64,000 nucleotides of DNA from Bacteroides sp. 519. Lineage in GTDB: Bacteria; Bacteroidota; Bacteroidia; Bacteroidales; Bacteroidaceae. This document shows positions 24,867 through 32,670 of the stretch, piece after piece (position 1 is the first letter of the stretch; each line of letters opens with the position of its first letter). Made by a program: the position numbers and the translations under genes. The notes beneath the pieces were generated by a model. The model made no database searches, was not told the origin of the DNA, and was given only the letters and a program-made list of their open reading frames with translations. The stretch lies in contig NZ_QVMJ01000007.1 in the NCBI RefSeq assembly GCF_010500955.1, forward strand, positions 1 to 64,000, read 5' to 3'.

Positions 24867-27626
24867 ATGGCTACAAAACTAAGAAGGTGTCTTTACATCG
24901 GTCTGGGAGGCACCGGCATGAACGCCCTGCTGCATACCAAGAAAATGTTTATAGAAACTTATAACGGTAAAGTGCCACCAATGATCGGCTTTCTGGGAAT
25001 TGACACCGATGGTGGTGCATACAAAAAAACACTAGACTCAAAGTACGGGGCAGTTTCACTGTCGCCCTACGAACAACGTTCTATAGCGTGTCGTGATGCA
25101 AAAGCTATTTACAACCTGCATAAAGACGAACATTTTACATGGATGCCCGAAGAAAACGAAGGGGCTATTGTAGCCATGGAAATCGGTGCCGGACAGGTAA
25201 GAACAAACGGACGACTGGCCACAATTATCAACAGCAGTCATGTAGAAACTTCTATATTACAAGCACTTAACAACATACAAAAAAGCACTCATTCGGATAA
25301 CCGCGAATACGAACTTCTATCTAATAATGTAGAGATACACATGGTGTTTTCCATTTGTGGCGGTACAGGTTGTGGTGCATTTATTGATTTGGCTTACTTA
25401 ATTCGCCGGGTAGCTCCACAATGTAAGCTTACCGGCTATGCTGTGATGGCAGATGTGTTTGAGTCTATGGTTCCTTCGGGTCCGGCTATGGCCAAAGTGA
25501 AACCTAATGCCTATGGTGCCGTTATGGATCTGGATTGGTTGATGCATCTTCGTCCCAGTTCTCCTCCTATCAAGTTTGATTACATTACACATACCATGCA
25601 GGTAAGCGAACGCCCGTTCAATGCAGTAATGTTTATCGATAACAAGAACGAGAACAATGATGTATACACCCATGCCGACCAGTTAACCGAAATGATTAGT
25701 CTGGCCCTTGTTATCGCCGCCGGACAGCTATCTGTTGCTGCTGCCAGTGTAAGCGACAACATCGAGAAGTATTATGCCGACGGGTCTATGGATATAGCCG
25801 ACAAAAAAGCATGGGCGGCAGGTATGGGAGCCTGTGAAATTGTATTCCGAGGCAAAGATCTCTCCGAAATATATGCTATTAAATCGGCTCAACGCATCAT
25901 TCAACGATTGATGAATGGTTGTAACGATGTTGATACCATTATAAACAACTGGATAGATTCACCCGAAGTAAACATCCGCGAAAACAACGGCCGGGATGAT
26001 GTTATTGATTTCATCTTAAAAAAAGAGCCCAAAATACCAATGGTATCTATCAATGACCCATTGAATGCCAAACCCGAAACAGATATGTATATTGCGTCTG
26101 CCATGCCGAAGGACGATGCGGTTAAAGGTAAAATACAAGAACTTTCGGAAAGAATTAAAAAAGAGTTTATCTCATTATTAATTAAACAAATCAATCAGGA
26201 ATGCGGACTAAGCAATGCAGAAGACATTATATTAGGGCTGCAAAAGCAACTGCATGTATTCCTGAAAGAGATGAAAGAGGAACTGGAAACTTTCGAAAAC
26301 ACCAAAGCCTCCAAACAACAAGCCATAGAAATAGCTGTAGACAACCTTTCGCAACTGGAAAGAAAGATGTTTGTAATTGGTAAATCAGGCAAAAGAGAAA
26401 GTTTGATTGAAGATGTTATTGCTGCTACAATGTTATATACTATTTCCGAACGCGAAATCATCCGTCGCCGGGCAGCCATTACTTTCTATACCGGGTTGCA
26501 AGCTACATTAATGGATGAATATACCCGCGTTGGAAATATCAAACGTTTGCTACTCACCGTCAACACAGACCTTACTACCCGGTTGGCCGAGGTTCATAAC
26601 CTGGTAGGAAAGAAGTCACAGACCTTTATGATTGACTTGGTAGGCGAAGCCGCAAAAAATGTATATGTTGAAGATAATGAACTGAACATACCCGAATTTG
26701 TTCGGAAGCTCAACCTGCCAAACAGTCTTTACGATCTTGATGGAAAAGATGTGGCCGATGTAAAAGCCGCCTTATTCTCGTACACTGAAAACCTTACCAT
26801 TGCTAAAAAGTGGGAGAAAACCACCATTGACGACATTATCGACAAAATGCCCGAGGATGAATTCGAGCATCTGATGCGTATGGCAATCAACAAGGCAATG
26901 CCGTTGTTCCGGAAAGATTATCAGGGACACATACCAGGAACTCAACTGTATGAAGGATACTTTGTAGGTGTACCCGATAAAGGCAACAGCCGTTTCACTC
27001 GTAACGATGCTTTCAAGAACAAACAACAGGGTGCTACTTCCATTGACTTTATATCGTTGGGGATGGATGATCATATCATCATCTACCGTCAGATTGGTGT
27101 TATACCTGCTTATGCTATTGCATCTTTAAAAACTTACGAAGAAAAATACAATAACTGCCGTACCGTATGTCATTTCGACAAGAATGTTCTTATCCGCATG
27201 AACAGAGAAGAATACTCGCTAATGCCAAAACAACAAGACGATGATACTTTGGAACTGTGGATATATGGATTAATCTTCGGGTTGATAAAGAACGAAGATA
27301 ACTCTTATTATTACAAAAGTCAGTTGAATGGCGATCCTTTGTTCGACAACTGGGTTAAGATGGGTATTCAGTACAGAGACGAAGCTTTTGAATACTTCAA
27401 ACACAACAAATCGAGCATCCGTAGGGAATTCAACGAACAGATTGAAGATGAGCAACGTAGTAAAGGTTTAGATGCTATGCAAGAATTGAAAGCAGACGTT
27501 AAAGCCAACTACCTTGAAAAATATTCTCAGATCAATATGTCAAGAGAAGAACTTACCAAGCGTGGAAATGAGAACATAGCCGATTTAATCCGCAAAGAGT
27601 TGATGTTTGTACAAAAGAACTTATAA
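24867..27626 (+). CDS. Tubulin/FtsZ-like GTPase (Tubulin_2, FtsZl-1-type)
   Basis: A 919-residue cytoplasmic protein with a tubulin/FtsZ-type nucleotide-binding domain in about the first 330 residues. A Rossmann start, IGLGGTGMNAL (GLGGTG at 12-17), is followed by the tubulin signature loop as CGGTGCGAFID (GGTGCG at 165-170; FtsZ has GGGTGTG). FLGIDTDGG and VMFIDNKNEN fit other nucleotide-contact loops. The C-terminal ~550 residues are long, helical and charged (LKEMKEELETFENTKASKQQ), far beyond FtsZ (~400) or TubZ (~420-480). It matches what I know as Pfam Tubulin_2. From memory, a comparative study by Makarova and Koonin named such proteins FtsZl-1 and proposed membrane remodelling. Whether it forms filaments cannot be judged from sequence. 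It lies in the operon 3 bases ahead of the protease gene. Confidence 0.87.
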   Translation: MATKLRRCLYIGLGGTGMNALLHTKKMFIETYNGKVPPMIGFLGIDTDGGAYKKTLDSKYGAVSLSPYEQRSIACRDAKAIYNLHKDEHFTWMPEENEGAIVAMEIGAGQVRTNGRLATIINSSHVETSILQALNNIQKSTHSDNREYELLSNNVEIHMVFSICGGTGCGAFIDLAYLIRRVAPQCKLTGYAVMADVFESMVPSGPAMAKVKPNAYGAVMDLDWLMHLRPSSPPIKFDYITHTMQVSERPFNAVMFIDNKNENNDVYTHADQLTEMISLALVIAAGQLSVAAASVSDNIEKYYADGSMDIADKKAWAAGMGACEIVFRGKDLSEIYAIKSAQRIIQRLMNGCNDVDTIINNWIDSPEVNIRENNGRDDVIDFILKKEPKIPMVSINDPLNAKPETDMYIASAMPKDDAVKGKIQELSERIKKEFISLLIKQINQECGLSNAEDIILGLQKQLHVFLKEMKEELETFENTKASKQQAIEIAVDNLSQLERKMFVIGKSGKRESLIEDVIAATMLYTISEREIIRRRAAITFYTGLQATLMDEYTRVGNIKRLLLTVNTDLTTRLAEVHNLVGKKSQTFMIDLVGEAAKNVYVEDNELNIPEFVRKLNLPNSLYDLDGKDVADVKAALFSYTENLTIAKKWEKTTIDDIIDKMPEDEFEHLMRMAINKAMPLFRKDYQGHIPGTQLYEGYFVGVPDKGNSRFTRNDAFKNKQQGATSIDFISLGMDDHIIIYRQIGVIPAYAIASLKTYEEKYNNCRTVCHFDKNVLIRMNREEYSLMPKQQDDDTLELWIYGLIFGLIKNEDNSYYYKSQLNGDPLFDNWVKMGIQYRDEAFEYFKHNKSSIRREFNEQIEDEQRSKGLDAMQELKADVKANYLEKYSQINMSREELTKRGNENIADLIRKELMFVQKNL

Positions 27627-27629
27627 TTT

Positions 27630-30600
27630 ATGCGACATTCTGTTCATTTAATGTTCGGTAGCGAATTTGAGAAAGCAATACGCGAACTTAAAATATACAT
27701 TATCAAGTATGGGGAAGAAGAAATTTCTCCATACTTTACCGCCTTGCTTTGGGAGAAAGAAGATAACGGAACTGTTAACCTCTCTTCCATTCAGGCAATA
27801 GCCGAAGATCCGGATGCCCCCTTTGTATCAGGTCTGCAAAATCACTATACGGTAGACAAGAACAAGGAGGGAACATTTCCGGCAAAAGAACAGAATGTAC
27901 ATATAATACACTATTTTGATACACTGTACCGGAATACAATAACCATTAATAATCCGGGAGATTTTAAAAGCCTGCATCTATGCATCTATCTCCCGCTTTA
28001 TGATTATCAGGCCTGGCAGCAATGCAAGGAACTTATTGACATTGTAAAAGGGCTCTCCATCAGTTATCAGATTGATATAATGGGGCTGGCCGCCGATACT
28101 GCCTTTGTGTTTACTCCCGAAGATAAGAAGGAAACACTTGCCGTACAGCGAAAAGATCATACGCAAACAGCAACACGCGTTTTAAACGAAATTATTACTT
28201 ATCAGAAAGAGAAACAGGGAAATATAGCCAACTTCATACTGTTGCAAAATTGTCAGCGTGACGGTCTTTCCCTCAAATTGGACCTTGAGTCTTTTACCCG
28301 TATTATCGGAGAAACCGCATTGTTAAGTATTGAGCATTACGCAAAAATATTTATTCCTGTGCCTACCGAGGAATCTCCCATCAAAGCACTGGGGCTATCC
28401 GTATTAAACTTTGACAAATACTACTTTGTGCAATATCTATTACGACGTACCTATCTCCATATAATGGACAGAGAAAAGGTTACTGATGTTAAAGTGGATA
28501 TAGCTAAAGTTGCCGGCATTACACAAGAAAAACTAAAAAGTAAAACAAAAATTGTTTCGGATTTCTTTGAAAACAAAGTAAAACCGCTACTAAACCAAAA
28601 GATTGATCAGGAAAAGATAATCATTACCATCACTCCACAACTCAATGAACTTATTGAAGCAATGAGTGATGATTTACAGTCTTTTATAACAGATACGGAG
28701 TTAACTCTACCCGAAAAAAAGGCCACATTGGCTACCTTATTGGGGATGGACGATCCTTTGTTAACCGGCTATGCCTTCAACCAGTCGCAACTGGTTATTG
28801 ACGATCTGGACATGGAAGCTGCGGGCATTTTCATTGATGCCAACAACGCTTTAAGAAATACTGAATTGCCGGAAAGAGCGGTGCTTTCGGAGTCGGAAGA
28901 TGTACACTTACCTCTAAAGGAAATAAAAAACATCCGGGAAGAGTTGCGGCAGTCTACTACCTTTATTCGGGAAAAAGAAGAACAACTGGAAAAAATTAAA
29001 TCTCAGAAGGAAGACTCGGAAAAGGCCGATCAACGACTTACCGAAGATGGTTTCTTTATTTACGAAGGACGCAAATACCGTTTGCAACCCAATGTTATAA
29101 AGGAGCAACCGTTGGCCGATACTTACATGCCAAAGAAACTTAATTCCGGAAGTATTGATTTACGATCTGGTTTTACTGCAATAAAAGACCAGGGCTCGCA
29201 AGGAGCATGCTCGGCTTTCGCAATGGTAGGTATCTATGAATATATCCTGAAAACCAATAAAGCTTCCGATCCGGATTTAAGCGAAGCATTTGTATATTAC
29301 AATGCCCGTAAAAAGAATGAAAAGCAACATTTGGACGAAGGGTCTAATTTTTATGACAGTATTGCATCTTTAATGATTGAAGGTGTATGTACCGAAAAGA
29401 AATTCCCCTACTTGAAAGAAGTATTCAACCAAGAGCCTCCGGTTGAAGCTTATGAAGACGGAGCCACACGATTGGTTAAGAAAGCCATGAATGTCAATGT
29501 CAATCTGGACGATATACGCTCGGCATTAATTGAAGGTTATCCTGTAGCTATTTCCATGAAACTGTACGACTCTTTCTCTGCCGACACTACCGGATTTGTT
29601 TTCCGCCCAACCGAAGAAGAGATAGCTTCGGGCACATATGGAAACCATGCAATGATTATCTGCGGTTTCAGTGATGAAAAGAAAGTTTTTATTATCCGCA
29701 ACTCATGGGGAACCTCTTTTGGCGAGAACGGCTATTGCTATTGTCCGTATTCTTATGTTGCCGATAAAGAATTACTGAACATGGCTTGCATAATAACCGA
29801 AGTAGGTTCCGGATTTACTGCCACAGGCACAACCGGAGAAAAGAAAATGCAACTATACTTCGATACTACGGATGCCAACATAAACTATTCGATCACCAAG
29901 AACCTGATTGAAGAAGAAAAATACCGCGTACAAGTTCTTTCGGGATTAGACAACAGATACAGGCAAACGTATTACTCTATCATGGGTAAACTGGGAAACA
30001 ACAGCCTACGCAAACGTCTTATTACCGGAACTGAAGAACGTTTACAGGAAGAAGCAGAAAACTTTCTGCAACAAAGAACGGTAGCACAAGTTGATAAGGA
30101 TAACGCACTTTATGAGTTTAAGAAACTCACCCGGCATACTGGGGTTTATATTATTTCGGGTGTTCTTTTCATCTGGGCTGTATTGATACTTATGTATTCT
30201 ATCTTTACATTCAAAGAAGTGGTAAGTGCCAACTCAACATGGTACTGGTTGGCTGCCTCTCTATTATTGATAGGGCTTCTGTTTCTGTACTTTCCCTATA
30301 GAAAAAAGAAATACCGCCTGCTTAAGGAAGAATGGGAAGCAAGAATCACGCAACTGGGTGTTCAGGCTGATAAGAAAAAAAGAGAAGCCGAAACTGTAAG
30401 ACTGCGCATGCACCTTGCAGGTATGGTGCTTGATCGTTTATTTAATTTGCAAGACCGTTTGAAAAGTAAATACGCCGTTATGCAATCTTTCCTTGGAAAT
30501 TTGGTTACGTGGTATCAGGAAGAGGAAAAAGGAATAAGTACAATGGACTCAACTACCAAAGATCCCTTTATTTCACTTATTTCCAACGATGTGCTTGATA

Positions 30601-31073
30601 AGTATTTCGAAAAGAATAAAACACTCATTGCTGCCGATCTGAAATTATCTGGCTTCCTTACCAGTTATACAATTAATGAAGAAGGTATCCAAACGTTTAA
30701 GAAACAAATTAAACAGTCTGTCATTAAATCCATTCTTAATGTAATTGATGACTTCAAAATATACAGTCATATATCGCAGGAAAAGGATTATCCCTATTTG
30801 GATAATAAATACGCCAGCATAGATAAGCTTTTACCCATACTGGACGAAAAGTCAAAAGTATTTGTGCAACTTACTATGGAATCTGTAATGGAGAGCCCGC
30901 ATAAAGTTGTATTTATCCGCACAGATGAACAGCGGGAAAAGAATAACTGGAGCAACAAGTATCCTTTGTTATTTATTGTCAGTCCATCATCGGAAAGGCT
31001 TCATTCACGATATAAAATTATGGTTATCAGGGTTATGAATCTGGATGTAGCGGATGTTATGATTGCACAGTGA
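27630..31073 (+). CDS. Membrane protein with papain-like (C1) protease domain
   Basis: 1147 residues with an unusual architecture. Residues 1-~440: a large domain I do not recognise. ~430-475: coiled coil. ~500-720: a papain-type C1 peptidase domain with Gln521 and Cys527 (DQGSQGACSAFA), His673 (GNHAMIICGF) and Asn691 (IIRNSWGTSFG), so the full catalytic set is present. Two membrane helices at ~838-859 and ~871-891 follow, then a charged coiled coil and a C-terminal domain. There is no signal peptide. With two spans near the middle and a cytoplasmic N-terminus, both the protease domain and the C-terminus should face the cytoplasm, beside the GTPase encoded 3 bases upstream. A papain domain without prosegment or export signal is odd; a bleomycin-hydrolase-like or regulatory cytoplasmic role is possible. 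Last gene of the operon. Confidence 0.85.
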   Translation: MRHSVHLMFGSEFEKAIRELKIYIIKYGEEEISPYFTALLWEKEDNGTVNLSSIQAIAEDPDAPFVSGLQNHYTVDKNKEGTFPAKEQNVHIIHYFDTLYRNTITINNPGDFKSLHLCIYLPLYDYQAWQQCKELIDIVKGLSISYQIDIMGLAADTAFVFTPEDKKETLAVQRKDHTQTATRVLNEIITYQKEKQGNIANFILLQNCQRDGLSLKLDLESFTRIIGETALLSIEHYAKIFIPVPTEESPIKALGLSVLNFDKYYFVQYLLRRTYLHIMDREKVTDVKVDIAKVAGITQEKLKSKTKIVSDFFENKVKPLLNQKIDQEKIIITITPQLNELIEAMSDDLQSFITDTELTLPEKKATLATLLGMDDPLLTGYAFNQSQLVIDDLDMEAAGIFIDANNALRNTELPERAVLSESEDVHLPLKEIKNIREELRQSTTFIREKEEQLEKIKSQKEDSEKADQRLTEDGFFIYEGRKYRLQPNVIKEQPLADTYMPKKLNSGSIDLRSGFTAIKDQGSQGACSAFAMVGIYEYILKTNKASDPDLSEAFVYYNARKKNEKQHLDEGSNFYDSIASLMIEGVCTEKKFPYLKEVFNQEPPVEAYEDGATRLVKKAMNVNVNLDDIRSALIEGYPVAISMKLYDSFSADTTGFVFRPTEEEIASGTYGNHAMIICGFSDEKKVFIIRNSWGTSFGENGYCYCPYSYVADKELLNMACIITEVGSGFTATGTTGEKKMQLYFDTTDANINYSITKNLIEEEKYRVQVLSGLDNRYRQTYYSIMGKLGNNSLRKRLITGTEERLQEEAENFLQQRTVAQVDKDNALYEFKKLTRHTGVYIISGVLFIWAVLILMYSIFTFKEVVSANSTWYWLAASLLLIGLLFLYFPYRKKKYRLLKEEWEARITQLGVQADKKKREAETVRLRMHLAGMVLDRLFNLQDRLKSKYAVMQSFLGNLVTWYQEEEKGISTMDSTTKDPFISLISNDVLDKYFEKNKTLIAADLKLSGFLTSYTINEEGIQTFKKQIKQSVIKSILNVIDDFKIYSHISQEKDYPYLDNKYASIDKLLPILDEKSKVFVQLTMESVMESPHKVVFIRTDEQREKNNWSNKYPLLFIVSPSSERLHSRYKIMVIRVMNLDVADVMIAQ

Positions 31074-31080
31074 AGGTATT

Positions 31081-31383
31081 TCACAATTCAAATTTAGCAA
31101 AAATATACTTCAACAACTGATCATCAATATCCTGCAAAGGTAATTCCGCTATTAAATAAGGCGGATATCCTTTGCCAGAATATACCACATCATATTTTTC
31201 AACTTCTTTATTACGTATCCTCAGTAAATAAACTTTTTTACCGTTACAGCAGTAAAAGTCTATTTCAATTGCATCAGGTACCGGATTCGGAATTTGGTGA
31301 ACATCAATTATTTTCCATTCATCAAATTGTCGGTCGTAACCACCCTGATAAGTTGCTCTTTTCTCGAACTCTTTGATTTCCAT
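31081..31383 (-). CDS. Small hypothetical protein
   Basis: A 100-residue soluble protein, acidic, convergent with the protease gene (stops 7 bases apart). No domain recognised. It begins MEIKEFEKRATYQGGY and contains a two-Cys strand (IDFYCCNGKKVYLLRI) and a YPPYLIAELPL segment. The predicted fold is a mixed alpha/beta or beta-barrel. Normal composition, an ATG and separation from other genes support it as real. It could belong to the tubulin cluster, but the orientation argues against that. Confidence 0.6.
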   Translation of the reverse strand: MEIKEFEKRATYQGGYDRQFDEWKIIDVHQIPNPVPDAIEIDFYCCNGKKVYLLRIRNKEVEKYDVVYSGKGYPPYLIAELPLQDIDDQLLKYIFAKFEL

Positions 31384-31485
31384 TTATTTGCGTTTTACTT
31401 TTTGACTATTTCCCTTATAATAATCTACTTACAAACTTAAATAAAATCTTCGATTTATATGGCAGAACACTAACGTTTTCAACAC

Positions 31486-31527
31486 ACTTTTCTCCCGGTA
31501 GGATAAAGCTTTTCTCCTACCGGGATG
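31486..31527. repeat. Two-unit CCCGGTAG / CTACCGGG element
   Basis: CCCGGTAG at 31494 and its reverse complement CTACCGGG at 31517 are 23 bases apart. The whole segment matches, base for base as far as I can see, the start of the longer array at 42305-42412. It sits 20 bases past the stop of the PepSY-like lipoprotein gene (31548) and could fold as a hairpin. Confidence 0.85.
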
Positions 31528-31547
31528 AAATATGGTGAAAGATAAAG

Positions 31548-32030
31548 TTATTCCGGCCAATGAGTATCATCCGTATTGGTTACATCCTTTTCTTCTATCA
31601 GTTCGCCATCAACCGAGAAATAGAGGTCCATTTCCTTGTTACCCTGTTCAACTTCAATAACATACCGGGTTGCTTTCGACGGATATTCAAGCATATCCAC
31701 ATCGTCAACTCTCCATGTGCTGTATTCGCTGGCTTCTAAAGCAGTAAGTACAGCTGTTGGTAAATCAGTTTTCAAGAGTTCGGTCTCAGTCATAATCCAT
31801 TTAGCTGCTCCATCAAACCACACATCAAGGTCTTTGTTACCAACATAACAATCGGCAACATAATAAGCTTTTGCCCTCTCCCACTCTATTGCTTTTGCAT
31901 CGGGAAATTTAGCACTTAGTGCTTCTGTAAAAATCTGATCCGGTTTTAAATCGTCATCGTCACTACATGAAGTAAAAACAAACAAAGTTGTTGCTAACAA
32001 GGCCAAAGCCAAAAATTTAAGTTCTTTCAT
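31548..32030 (-). CDS. PepSY-like (BLIP-fold) lipoprotein
   Basis: 160 residues with a lipobox (LFVFTSC, Cys22), followed by an Asp-rich linker (SDDDD) and two PepSY-like repeats (FPDAKAIEWERAKAYYVADCYVG, then EYSTWRVDDVDML...YVIEVEQG). This is the Bacteroidetes PepSY-like/putative beta-lactamase-inhibitor-like family. Such small periplasmic proteins are common; proposed roles include binding or inhibiting peptidases, without proof. It is followed upstream in transcription order by a second PepSY-like gene 32 bases away, and the two are probably co-transcribed. Confidence 0.8.
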   Translation of the reverse strand: MKELKFLALALLATTLFVFTSCSDDDDLKPDQIFTEALSAKFPDAKAIEWERAKAYYVADCYVGNKDLDVWFDGAAKWIMTETELLKTDLPTAVLTALEASEYSTWRVDDVDMLEYPSKATRYVIEVEQGNKEMDLYFSVDGELIEEKDVTNTDDTHWPE

Positions 32031-32062
32031 AATTTAACTGGTTTTATGTGAATGAAAAGTAT

Positions 32063-32503
32063 TTAATCATCTAATCTTTTAAACGTTCCGTTTTTATCAA
32101 ATTTCAAACTAAGATCATTATTCAGTTCTACCTCATATCCGTACCTGTCGCGTTCAATCTTAGTTATGAAGTTATTAGCGAAATTGTTGTTTGTATACTC
32201 CCTGATTTTCAGAGGAATAATATTGGCTGGTACTTCCTGCCTTTTTGTATCAACCTCTTTCCAGTTTCCTTTACTGTCAAACTCAATTTCTACACCATTA
32301 GTCAACACTACCTCATATTGCTTATACAATATAAATTCATCATCAATCTTAATATAAGACACTTTCGACTCCGGAAAATGCCGGCTTATAAAATCACGGG
32401 CCTCTGTTGGCAGTCGTTTTTCGTCTTGTGTAACAATCTCTTTGGCATTCATAAATGGCACAACCATCATCGCCATTATTAATGTAAACAATACTTTTTT
32501 CAT
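32063..32503 (-). CDS. PepSY-like periplasmic protein
   Basis: 146 residues from the ATG at 32503 (MKKVLFTLIMAMM); an upstream in-frame start would add 12 residues ahead of the signal peptide. After the signal peptide (ending at MNA) come two PepSY-like repeats of the FISRHFPESKVSYIKID and YEVELNNDLSLKFDKNG type, matching the DUF2874/PepSY_like family. Paralogous to the next gene downstream; the pair is probably one operon. Function unknown. Confidence 0.8.
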   Translation of the reverse strand: MKKVLFTLIMAMMVVPFMNAKEIVTQDEKRLPTEARDFISRHFPESKVSYIKIDDEFILYKQYEVVLTNGVEIEFDSKGNWKEVDTKRQEVPANIIPLKIREYTNNNFANNFITKIERDRYGYEVELNNDLSLKFDKNGTFKRLDD

Positions 32504-32622
32504 AATTATTTGTTTTGTTACTGCAAAGAACAACATCAATTCGGGAAAGATTTGGGAAAAAACTATGTTATGGAGTTTTTTTGTTTTTTTATATCTTTCC
32601 TCTATAAATCGAAAATTTTATC

Positions 32623-32630
32623 TAAGTTTG
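32623..32630 (+). promoter_or_regulatory. -7 promoter box (TAAGTTTG) for purL
   Basis: TAAGTTTG fits TAnnTTTG, 40 bases before the purL ATG. No purine riboswitch-like structure is evident in the leader. Confidence 0.55.
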
Positions 32631-32670
32631 CAGTGAATTTTGCAAAACCTCAATTTAACAACAAAACATC

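Noticed and set aside
32631..32670. Purine riboswitch ahead of purL
   Set aside because: The leader after the -7 box is only about 40 bases and shows no paired stems.
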